From positions 1,054,001 to 1,118,000 of the forward strand of contig NZ_JAANIJ010000001.1 of NCBI RefSeq assembly GCF_011174705.1: a stretch of 64,000 nucleotides of DNA. The letters are read 5' to 3'. The stretch is from Tessaracoccus coleopterorum (GTDB lineage: Bacteria > Actinomycetota > Actinomycetes > Propionibacteriales > Propionibacteriaceae). A program made the translations under genes and the position numbers. Below the pieces are notes generated by a model. It had not been told where the DNA came from and made no database searches. It saw only the letters and a program-made list of their open reading frames with translations. Below, in pieces: positions 14,973-23,821 of the stretch; the stretch's first letter is position 1, and the number at the start of each line of letters is the position of its first letter.

Positions 14973-15553
14973 CTAGCCGTTGAAGCGGTTCTGGGTGGCG
15001 GTAAGGCCCTCGCGCACCAGGGATTCGACGGCGTCGGCCGCGACGGACGCGTCGACGCGCATCTCCTCGGCCTGCGTCGGCTTGAGCTTGTTCAGCACGT
15101 AGTCGGCGGCGGGCTGCCGACCCGGCGGGCGGCCGATGCCGACGCGGACACGGAAGAAGTCACCGGTGCCGAGGTGGGCCCGGATCGACTTGAGGCCGTT
15201 GTGGCCGTTGTCGCCGCCGCCCAGCTTGACGCGCAGGCGCCCGGGATCGAGGTCGAGCTCGTCATGGACGGCGATCACGTGGTCGGCGGGATCTTGTGGA
15301 ACGTGGCGATGGCCTTCACGGCCACGCCCGAGTCGTTCATGTAGGTCGTGGGCCGTGCCAGCACGAGCCTGATCTCCGCGGGCCGGGCAGCGTGACCTTC
15401 GCCACGTCGGCCCGCTGCCGCGAGTGCAGGGTGAACGATGAGCCGTAGCGGTCCGCGAGGTCCGCTACGGCCCAGTACCCGACGTTGTGCCGGGTGAACT
15501 CGTAGGTCGGGCCGGGTTACCGAGCCCGACCACGAGGAAGGGGTGTTGCTCAC
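14973..15553 (-). CDS. pth: Peptidyl-tRNA hydrolase
   Basis: Releases tRNA from peptidyl-tRNA dropped by ribosomes. Corrected for missing bases, the protein starts at GTG 15553 with MSNTPFLVVGLGNPGPTY, then FTRHNVGYW (catalytic His), ARPTTYMNDSG, HDELDLDPG (catalytic Asp) and GGDNGHNGLKSI. Length is about 193 residues as usual. The start overlaps the rplY stop (GTGA). Frame shifts lie near 15540, 15515, 15385 and 15280. The rplY-pth pair is a common actinobacterial arrangement. Confidence 0.9.
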
Positions 15554-16146
15554 TCGCCAGCTTCGGGGCCTCGGCGGCCTCACCCTCGGCGGCCTCGGCC
15601 TCGGCGCTCGGGATGGCGACGACGGAGAGGACGAGGGTCTCGGGGTCGACGTGCGCCTCAACGCCCTCGGGCAGCGCGACGTCGGAGACGAGGATCTGGG
15701 CGCCGACCTCGAGGCCCTTGACGGACACCTCGAACTCGGTGGGGATGTCGGTGGCCGGGCCATGACCGGCAGGGCGGTGAGGTCGTGGTTGACCATGGCG
15801 CCGTTGACGACGTCACCGACGAGCACGAGCGCGACGTCGACGGCGACCTTCTCGCCGACCTTCACCAGCAGGAGGTCGACGTGCTCGATGATCGGGGCGA
15901 TCGGGTCGCGGGTGACCTGCTTGGGGAGCGCGAGGACGGGCGTCTTCCCGCCGTCGATGGTGATCTCGAGCAGGGCGTTGGCGGTGCGGAGCGCGAGGAA
16001 GGTCTCCTGCGCGGGAGGGCCAGGTGCACCGGGTCGGTGCCGTGGCCGTACAGCACGGCGGGGGTCTTGCCGGAGCGGCGGAGGCGGCGGGCCGCGCCCT
16101 TACCGAACTCGGTGCGGGTGGCGGCGGAGAGGGTGACGTCTGCCAT
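15550..16146 (-). CDS. rplY: Large ribosomal subunit protein bL25 (CTC type)
   Basis: 5S rRNA-binding ribosomal protein of the longer general-stress (CTC) type. N-terminus [21 protein letters not shown], then the L25 domain motif [18 protein letters not shown]; the C-terminal TL5-like domain has [19 protein letters not shown] and [20 protein letters not shown]; the acidic tail ends EAAEAPEAGE once a C is restored. Start ATG 16146 follows GAGGAGT. About 199 residues. Three or four one-base shifts. The stop overlaps the pth start. Confidence 0.9.
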
Positions 16147-16290
16147 GGGAACTCCTCAAGCTGGGGTCGAACGGATTTCAGCGGACGCCGAGCGAGGATA
16201 GAGCTAGTCGATCACGGACCGGGGACGGTCCCTCGCCAGGCAACCCGCACAGTCTAGCCCAGCCCGCCGCGTGGCCCAAAGGCGACGGGG

Positions 16291-16625
16291 TCAGCCCTCG
16301 GCGGCCGCCAACTGGGTCTCCAGGTGGAACACCTCGTCGAGGAACTCCACGCCTCGTCCGGCGCCCCTCCCCTCGAACAGCTCGGCCATCGCCGCCTGCC
16401 AGCGGGCATTCACCTCGGTGGCCGCGACCCGCGCCTGGCAGCGTCGAGGTCGTCGGACTCGCAGTAGCCCACGAGCAGTCCGTCATCGCGCAGGTGCAAC
16501 GAGTAGTTGTGCCAGCCCGCGTCGCGCAGCGCACGCAGCAGTTCCGGCCAGACTGCGGCGTGGGCCTCGCGGTAGGCGGCCAGGTTGGCCGGGTCGACGT
16601 GGCCCAGGAAGCAGTAGCGGTTCAC
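16291..16625 (-). CDS. rhaM: L-rhamnose mutarotase
   Basis: Interconverts alpha and beta L-rhamnose so that isomerase receives the right anomer. About 111 residues. N-terminus NRYCFLGHVDPANLAAYREAH (active-site His), WPELLRALRDAGWHNYSL and DDGLLVGYCESDD match the family; the C-terminus after one shift near 16440 reads VEFLDEVFHLETQLAAAEG. Start GTG 16625 follows AAGGAG. Last gene of the rhamnose importer operon, separated from rhaS by a strong hairpin at 16647-16680. Confidence 0.88.
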
Positions 16626-16646
16626 GGTTTCTCCTTATGAATGGGT

Positions 16647-16680
16647 AAGGGGAGGGCAGGTGTGCACCTGCCCTCCCCTT
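16647..16680 (-). terminator. Strong hairpin between rhaS and rhaM
   Basis: A 34-base near-perfect palindrome: 16-base arms (AAGGGGAGGGCAGGTG and its complement) around a 2-base centre. It starts about 15 bases after the rhaS stop codon and ends about 20 bases before the rhaM start. There is no T-run, so it may be a partial terminator or an mRNA-stabilising hairpin that keeps rhaS transcript abundant relative to rhaM. Confidence 0.7.
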
Positions 16681-16694
16681 GGAAGACCCGACGG

Positions 16695-17746
16695 ATCAGA
16701 AGTCGAAGTCGTCGATGTTGTCCGCGTTGAAGCGGTAGGGATCGCCGAGCAGGACGGTGTTGTCAGCCCGACGGTGTAACCGCCGAGCTTGCCCGCCTCG
16801 AACTTGTCGCCCTCGGCGCCGGTGACGGTGCCTTCGATCAGGGCCTTGGCGGCGAACGCGCTCAGGAAGCCGAGGTCCTCGGGTTCCACAGGGCGAACTC
16901 CGTGACGGTGCCGTCAGCGATGTACTCGCGCATCTGGTTCGGGGTGCCGAGGCCGGTCACGGCCACCTTGCCCTTGGCGGCGGAGGTGGAGATGTAGCGG
17001 GCCGCGGCGGCGATGCCGACGGTGGTGGGCGAGATGATGCCCTTGAGCTCGGGTAGGTCTGGATCAGGGCCGCGGTCTTGTCGAACGAGGTCTGGTCGTC
17101 GTCGTCGCCGTAGACGACCTCGACGAGCTCGATGTTCGGGTGGTTGGCGGTGAGCTCCTCCTTCATGAGCTCGATCCACGCGTTCTGGTTGGTGGCGTTG
17201 GCCGATGCGGAGAGGATGGCGATCTGGCCCGCGTCGCCGATCTGCTCGGCCATCATGTCGACCTGCGTCTTGGCGATGCCCGCGGCGTCGGCCTGGTTGA
17301 CGTACAGGTCGCGGCACTCGGGTTGGTGTCGGAGTCGAAGGTGACGACCTTGATGCCCGCGTCGCGCGCCTCGTTCAGCGCGTCGCAGATGGCGGCCGGA
17401 TCGTTGGCCGACACGACGATGGCGCCGACCTGCTGCTGCGTCAGCGTGTTGATGTAGCTGACCTGGGCGTCGGGCGTGGCCGTCGCGGGGCCGACCTCGG
17501 CGAACGTGCCGCCGAACTCCTCGACGGCGGCCTTGCCACCCTTGCTGGAGGCGTCGAAGTAGGGGTTGCCGAGGTTCTTCGGCAGGAAGGTGATGGACAG
17601 GTTGGCGGCGTCGCCGCCACCGCCGCCGCCACCGGTGGTCGCGGGCGCGGAGGATCGGTTCCGGCGGCCCCGCCACAGGCCGTGAGGCCCAGGCTGACGG
17701 CTGCCGCCGCTGCGATGAGTTTGCCCGAGAGGGACGTGAGCTTCAT
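16695..17746 (-). CDS. rhaS: Rhamnose ABC transporter substrate-binding lipoprotein
   Basis: Extracellular binding protein of the rhamnose importer. Lipobox LTACGG after KLTSLSGKLIAAAAAVSLG gives a lipoprotein of about 350 residues. Periplasmic-binding type 1 fold as in RbsB/RhaS: QIGDAGQIAILSASANATNQ, GIISPTTVGIAAAARYIS, GKVAVTGLGTPNQMREY and the end YRFNADNIDDFDF. Start ATG 17746 follows AAGGGAAAG. Several one-base shifts (near 17655, 17320, 17055, 16885, 16765). The rhamnose assignment comes from rhaM, rhaI and rhaB in the same locus. Confidence 0.85.
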
Positions 17747-17771
17747 TGGACTTTCCCTTGGTTTGGTTTGC

Positions 17772-18807
17772 TCAGCCGACGGGTGTCGGGTGAGTGGTCT
17801 GTTGTTTGCGGTTGGCAACCTGGGTGCGGCGCCGCTGCACCCAGTCGATGACCGAGCTCGCGACGACGGAGACCACCAGCAGGACGCCGGTGATGATGTT
17901 GATGACGTCGGCGGTGACGTTGGCGAGCCGGAGGGCGCTGGAGAGCGACCCGATCAGCAGCACGCCGGCGATGACGCCGTGCAGGGCTCCACGGCCGCCG
18001 AAGACGGACACTCCTCCGAGCACGACCGCCGCGATCACCTGGAGCTCGAGGCCGGTCGCGTTGTCGCCTCGGGCCGAGCCGTAGCGCAGGGTGTAGTAGA
18101 TGCCGCCGAGGGCGGCCACCAGCCCGCTCAGGATGAACAGGATGAGCCGGGTGCGGGCGACGTCGACGCCGTAGAACGTGGCGGCGTCCTTGCTGAGCCC
18201 GATGGCGTAGATGCCGCGACCGAAGCGGCTGAAGTGGAGCATCAGCGCGAACGCGACGAGCAGGACGACGAACAGGATCATCACCATCGGGATGGGCGTG
18301 CCGGGGATCTTGGCCTTGGCCAGCGACGTCCATTCCTTCGGGAAGCTCGTCACCGCGGTGGTGCCGAGCAGGCCGACGGCGATGCCGCGGTAGAGGGCCA
18401 TGGTGCCGATGGTGACGGCGAGCGCGGGAGGCCGATCTTCGTGACGAGCAGGCCGTTGAGTGCCCCGCCGATGGCGCCGATGATCAGCGAGGCGACCATC
18501 GCAAGCGGGATCGACCAGCCGGCCTGGAACATGACGCCGAACACCACTGAGCTGAGCCCCACCATCGACCCGACGGACAGATCGATGTCGCCGGTGATCA
18601 TGATCGGTGTCATGGCCAGCGCGATGATCAGGATCGGGGTCACGTCGAGGAGGAGGTAGGTCAACGTCGCGGGGGTGGCGAACTTCGGCACCATCAGCGA
18701 GGCGGCGGCCAGCACGATCACCAGCAGCGCGATGATCGCCGACTCCCGGTTTATGAGCAGCCTGCGCCACAGGGGTGCGTGTACTCCTGGTAGGTGCGCT
18801 CACTCAT
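17772..18807 (-). CDS. rhaQ: Rhamnose ABC transporter permease (RhaQ-like)
   Basis: Inner-membrane permease of the RbsC/BPD_transp_2 family, about 345 residues, eight to ten membrane helices. Corrected start ATG 18807 gives MSERTYQEYT followed by LLINRESAIIALLVIVLAAASL; signature MITGDIDLSVGSMVGLSSVV; later GLELQVIAAVVLGGVSVFGGRG. Two one-base shifts (near 18775 and 18430). The start overlaps the stop of the second permease (ATGA). Naming of this gene as Q and the other as P follows order only. Confidence 0.85.
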
Positions 18808-19851
18808 GCCCGGTCCCGCTTCTCGATGCGACGCTGATGATCGCGCTTTGCCAGGACCCGGTCGAGGACGATGGCACCGAGGATCAGGACGCCGACGACC
18901 GCCCTCTGCCAGAAGTCCGGGATGCCGAGCACTGGTAGCGCGCGGTTGATGGTGATCAGCAGGAAGGCGCCCAGCGCCGCGCCGATCACGGTGCCGGTGC
19001 CGCCGGTGATGGCGACGCCGCCGATGACTGCCGCGCCGACCGCCTCGAGTTCGAAGCCGTCACCCGCCTGCGAGTTGATGGTGCCGTAGCGGGCGGCGAA
19101 CAGGACGCCCGCAAGGCCCGACATGACGCCGGAGAACACGAACGCTGTCAGCACGCGCCTGGTCTTGTTCAGCCCGTAGAGCTCGGCGGCATCAGGGTCG
19201 GACCCGATGGCGTAGAACTCGCGACCGCCGCGGGTGTTGTGCATGTACCAGGCCACGAACGCGAGAGCGATGAGCGAGATGATCGTCAGCACCGGGATCC
19301 CGAGGATCTGACGGGTGCCGAGGCTCAGAAACCCGCTGGGCAGGTCGGAGGCGTTGATCCGGTTCGATCCGGTCCACCACACGTTGATGCCACGGAATGC
19401 GTAGAGGGTGCCGAGTGTGATCACCATGGCCGGAACCTTGCCGAAGGCCACGAGCGCGCCGTTGATGAACCCGAGCAGCCCACCGAACACGCAGCCGATC
19501 ACGAAGATCAGCGGATCGGGAGGTTGGGCGCCGCGACGAAGACGGTGCCGACCAGGTAGGCGGTGAGGCCGAGGATCGAACCGACAGAGAGGTCGACGCT
19601 GCGGGTGATGATGACCACCGCCTGGCCGAGCACCACCACGAGCAGGATCGATGGGGTGACGAGCAGATCGCGGAAGCCGTCGGAGGATGTCAGGAATGCC
19701 GGATTCTTCAGCGTCGTGATGGCGATCACGAGGATCAGCACCAGCGCGACGCCCATCTCACGGGAGGTGAAGATCCTGCGCAGCAGCCCCGCCCGGCGGG
19801 GGCCTCAGGTGCCGGGGCGGGTGCCGCCGGTGTCTCAAGCGTGGCGGTCAC
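18804..19851 (-). CDS. rhaP: Rhamnose ABC transporter permease (RhaP-like)
   Basis: Second permease of the heterodimeric channel, same family as its neighbour, about 349 residues. Start GTG 19851 overlaps the stop of the ATPase gene (GTGA). N-terminal Pro/Ala-rich cytoplasmic stretch, then EMGVALVLILVIAITTL, signature VIITRSVDLSVGSILGLTAY, and GFELEAVGAAVIGGVAITGG. Two one-base shifts, near 19795 and 19510. Confidence 0.85.
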
Positions 19852-21346
19852 GCTGCCTCCTCGGAACGGGTTGCTGCCTGCATCACGGATTCGGGGTCGC
19901 CTCGGAGCGGTCGAGGGTGGCGGTGAGCCGTCCCTCGCGCATCACCAGGACGCGGTCGGCCATGCCCAGCACCTCGGGAAGTTCCGAGGAGATCATCAGG
20001 ATCGCCATACCCTGGCAGGCAAGCTCCGACATCATGCGGTGCACCTCGGACTTGGTGCCGACGTCGATACCGCGGGTCGGCTCGTCGATGATGAGCACCA
20101 ACGGGTCGGTGGCGAGCCACTTGGCCAGCACGACCTTCTGCTGGTTGCCGCCCGACAGGGTGCCGGCGACGGCATCCAGCGACGCGGTCTTGACCTCGAG
20201 CCGGCGGGCCCAGTCGTCGGCCGCGATGTTCTCGCGGCTGTTGGTGATGAGGCCGAGCTTCACGAGCGTGCGGCGGATCGCGTCGGTCAGGTTGGTGCGC
20301 ACGGCCGCGTCGATCACGAGACCCTGTTTGCGTCTGTCCTCCGGCACCAACGCGATGCCGAGGCCCATGGCGTCGCCCGGGCTCTTCGGTCTGATCGCCT
20401 TGCCGTTGATCTCGACGCGGCCCGAGGTGTAGCCGTCGACGCCGAAGATGGCGCGGGCGACCTCGGAGCGACCCGCCCGACGAGCCCCGCGAGCGCGACG
20501 ATCTCGCCGGCGCGCACCTCGAAGCTGATGTCGTTGAAGACCCTGGGCTGGTGAGGCGATCGACCCGCAGCACGACGTCGCCGATCTCGGCCTCCTGCTT
20601 GGGGAAGAGTTCGTTGACGTCGCGGCCGACCATCATCTTGACGATCTGGGCCGAGGTGGTCTCGGCGGCGGGGACGGTGGAGACGTAGGAGCCGTCACGC
20701 ATCACGGTGATGGTGTCGCAGAGGTCGAACACCTCGTCGAAGCGGTGCGAGATGAACAGCAGCGCCCGGCCCTCGTCGCGAAGCTGGCGCGCGACGGTGA
20801 ACAGGCGGTTCACCTCGACGCCGGAGAGGGCCGCGGTGGGCTCGTCCATGATGAGGACCTTGGCGTCGAGCGAGATTGCCTTGGCGATCTCGATGATCTG
20901 CTGATCGGCGATGGAGAGGCCGTCTGCCGGGCGGTCGGGATCGATCTGGACGCCGAGACGTCGCATCAGCGCCTCGACCTCCGCCCGCATGGCGGGGCGG
21001 TCGATCATGCCGAAGCCCTTGACGAGCTGGCGGCCCATGAACACGTTCTCGGTGACCGAAAGGTCCGGGAAGAGGGTGGGCTCCTGGTAGATCACCGCGA
21101 TGCCCGCCGCTTTGGAGTCGGCGGTGGTGCGGAAGTTGACGGGCTCCCGTCAAGCAGAAATGTGCCGGAGTCGCGGGAGTAGAGACCCGCGATGATCTTG
21201 ACGAGCGTCGACTTCCCCGCACCGTTCTCGCCGACCAGGGCGTGGATCGAACCGGGGTGGAGCGTCAGGTTGCCGTCACGCAGGGCGACGACCGCGCCGA
21301 AGCGCTTGCTCACGCCGGTAAGCGTCAACATTGCGTCATCCGCCAT
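19848..21346 (-). CDS. rhaT: Rhamnose ABC transporter ATPase, two nucleotide-binding domains
   Basis: Drives sugar import. About 500 residues with two ABC domains in tandem, as in RbsA/XylG. First domain: Walker [15 protein letters not shown], signature region [16 protein letters not shown], Walker [11 protein letters not shown]. Second domain: [16 protein letters not shown] and [19 protein letters not shown]. Start ATG 21346 follows AAGGAGG. Frame shifts lie near 21150, 20550, 20480 and 19900. First gene of the operon, driven by the operator-promoter at 21402-21431. The symbol follows ABC-type rhamnose loci, not the E. coli rhamnose-proton symporter of the same name. Confidence 0.88.
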
Positions 21347-21401
21347 TCCTAGCCTCCTTGCCGGGTCTGTGCTCGACGTCGGGCACAGTGCGTTGGTGAC
21401 G

Positions 21402-21431
21402 ACACTACGCAAAGATATTGAAACGTGTCAA
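21402..21431 (-). promoter_or_regulatory. Promoter with LacI-type operator for the rhamnose importer operon
   Basis: On the minus strand TTGACA (21431-21426) and TAGTGT (21407-21402) are 18 bases apart. The near-palindrome TTGAAACGTGTCAA (21418-21431, plus strand) covers the -35 box. It shares 13 of 14 bases with the site in front of rhaI at 22621-22634, so both are probably bound by the LacI-type regulator encoded between them. Confidence 0.65.
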
Positions 21432-21564
21432 CCGGGGTCCGGTAACAAGTTGACAACAAACTCGGCACCCCGGCCGCCGTCGGCGGTGGTTCCCCGGTGG
21501 CTATAGAGTGGCGCCCGAAAACACAGGCGGCAACGGTGCCGCCGAGCGTATCCGGAGGTGTCAC

Positions 21565-22578
21565 ATGGCGAGGCTGAGCATGCGCGAGGTGGCCGCCTTG
21601 GCGCAGGTGTCGGTCGGCACGGTCTCCAACGTGCTCAACAACCCCGACCTCGTCTCCCCGAGACGCGGGCACGCGTGCAGAGCGCCATCGACGAGCTCGG
21701 TTGGGTGCCCAACCGGCAGGCGCAGCAGTTGCGCGCCGGCCGCGGCCGCACGATCGGGTTGGCCGTGATGGATGTGGCCAACCCGTTCTTCGCCGACCTG
21801 CTGAGGGGCGCCCAGAAGGAGCTGAGCAGCAACGGCTTCGGCGCCACCATCGGCGATGCCGACAACAACGCGGACCTCCAGCAGAAGGTCCTGCGCAGCT
21901 TCCTGGCCCAGCGCGTCAGGGGCGTGATCCTCGGCCCCATCGGTAAAGCGCCGTCCGTGGTCGACGAGCTGCAGCGGGCGGGCATCCCGACGGTCCTGGT
22001 CGACCGGGCCGCCAGCGACAAGGGCGCCTGCACCGTCGGCATGGACGACGAGGCGGGCGGCCGGATGGCCGTCGAGCACCTGCTGCGGCGGGGCCACCGC
22101 TCCGTGGCGTTCGTCGGCGGTCCCGCCACGCTCGACCAGGTGCGCGACCGACTCTCGGGGCCACGGCCGCGGCCCGGGAGGCGGCGGCGACACTGACCAC
22201 GCTGGCCGTCCCACAACTCGACTTCCCTCCGGCCGGCTCGCCGCCGACCGGATCGGCGCCATGTCGGCGGCCGAGCGCCCCACAGGCGTGTTCTGCGCCA
22301 ACGACATGGCGGCCATCGGGCTGCTCCAGGGCCTGACCTCGATGGGCATCCGGGTGCCCGACGACATCGCCATCATCGGTTACGACGACATCGAGTTCGC
22401 CGCCTACGCCGCGGTGCCCCTCACGTCGGTGGCCCAGCCGCGGCGCGACATCGGGGCGACCGCGGCCACCCTGCTGCTGGCGGAACTCGAGGATCTCGAG
22501 GCGGGGCGCCCGCACGTCCACCGCTCGGTGATGTTCACCCCGTCCCTCGTGGAGCGCGCCTCGACCGCGCTCGCCTGA
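21565..22578 (+). CDS. LacI-family regulator of rhamnose genes
   Basis: Sugar-responsive repressor, about 338 residues. Helix-turn-helix and hinge at the N-terminus (LSMREVAALAQVSVGTVSNVLNNPDLV), then a periplasmic-binding-like effector domain (TIGLAVMDVANPFFADLLRGA, GVFCANDMAAIGLLQGL, IAIIGYDDIEFAAYAAVPLTSV). Start ATG 21565 follows GGAGG. One-base shifts near 21660, 22155 and 22235. It sits between the two divergent rhamnose transcription units and both carry matching operators. The effector is probably rhamnose or a phosphorylated intermediate (inference). Confidence 0.85.
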
Positions 22579-22586
22579 GCGGGCCC

Positions 22587-22634
22587 TTGACTGCGGCGCG
22601 CAGAGGGGTTATCTTCATGTTTGAAACGTATCAA
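22587..22634 (+). promoter_or_regulatory. Promoter and LacI-type operator of rhaI
   Basis: TTGACT (22587-22592) and TATCTT (22610-22615) are 17 bases apart. The near-palindrome TTGAAACGTATCAA (22621-22634) starts 5 bases after the -10 box, over the expected start point, where a bound repressor would block transcription. Its twin lies at 21418-21431. Confidence 0.7.
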
Positions 22635-22654
22635 CCTCCAGCGTGGGAGTGCAG

Positions 22655-23820
22655 ATGACCAACTTCGCCAGCATCACCGACCAACTCGCCGCCCAGGCGA
22701 TCGAAGTCCCGTCGTGGGCGTACGGAAACTCGGGGACCCGGTTCCGGGTGTTCGGAAGCCCGGGGACGCCCCGCAACGTCTTCGAGAAGCTGGCCGATGC
22801 GGCCCAGGTGAACCGCTTCACGGGTCTCGCCCCAAGGTCGCCCTGCACTACCCCTGGGACAAGGTCGACGACTGGAGCGCCCTCGTCGATTACGCGGCCG
22901 AGGTCGGCGTCGGCCTCGGAACCCTCAACTCCAACACGTTCCAGGACGAGGAGTACAAGTTCGGCAGCCTGGCCCACCACGATCCCGCCGTCCGGCAGCG
23001 CGCCATCGACCACCACCTCGAGTGCATCGAGATCATGGACATCATCGGCTCGCAGGACCTCAAGATCTGGCTGGCCGACGGCACCAACTACCCGGGCCAG
23101 GGCGACATCCGCCGTCGTCAGGACTGGCTGGCCGACTCGCTCGCCAAGATCTACGCCCACATCGGCCCCGAGCAGCGCCTCGTTCTCGAGTACAAGTTCT
23201 TCGAGCCGTCGTTCTACCACACCGATGTGCCGGACTGGGGCACCTCGTACACGCAGGTGGCCGCCCTCGGCGAGCGTGCCGTGGTCTGCCTCGACACCGG
23301 CCACCACGCGCCGGGCACCAACATCGAGTTCATCGTCGCGCAGCTGCTGCGCCTCGGGAAGCTCGGCTCCTTCGACTTCAACTCGCGTTTCTACGCCGAT
23401 GACGACCTCATCGTCGGCGCGGCCGACCCGTTCCAGCTGTTCCGCATCCTCTGGGAGGTGCGCCGCGGCGGTGGCTTCGACCCGGCGACGGGCGTCGCAT
23501 TCATGCTCGACCAGTGCCACAACATCGAGGACAAGATCCCCGGCCAGATCCGCTCCGTGCTCAACGTGCAGGAGATGACGGCGCGGGTGCTGCTGCTCGA
23601 CGTCGACGCGCTGCAGGCGGCGCAGGAGGCCGGCGACGTGCTCGGCGCCAACGAGGTGTTCATGGACGCGTTCTACCGCGACGTCCGCCCCGACCTCGCC
23701 GCCTGGCGCGAGTCGCGCGGGCTGGCCGCCGACCCGATGCGTGCCTTCGCCGACTCGGGTTACCTCGCCCGGATCGCCGAGGAGCGCGTCGGCGGCGCCC
23801 AGGCCGGTTGGGGCGCCTGA
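22655..23820 (+). CDS. rhaI: L-rhamnose isomerase
   Basis: Converts L-rhamnose to L-rhamnulose. About 389 residues, of the Pseudomonas/Bacillus-type isomerase rather than E. coli RhaA. TIM-barrel metal ligands are visible in LVLEYKFFEPSFYHTDVPDW, VCLDTGHHAPGTNIEF and FDFNSRFYADDDLIVGAAD. Start ATG 22655 (MTNFASITDQLAAQAIEVPS) follows GGGAG. One one-base shift near 22835. First gene after the operator; the kinase gene starts 2 bases after its stop. Confidence 0.9.
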
Positions 23821-23821
23821 C

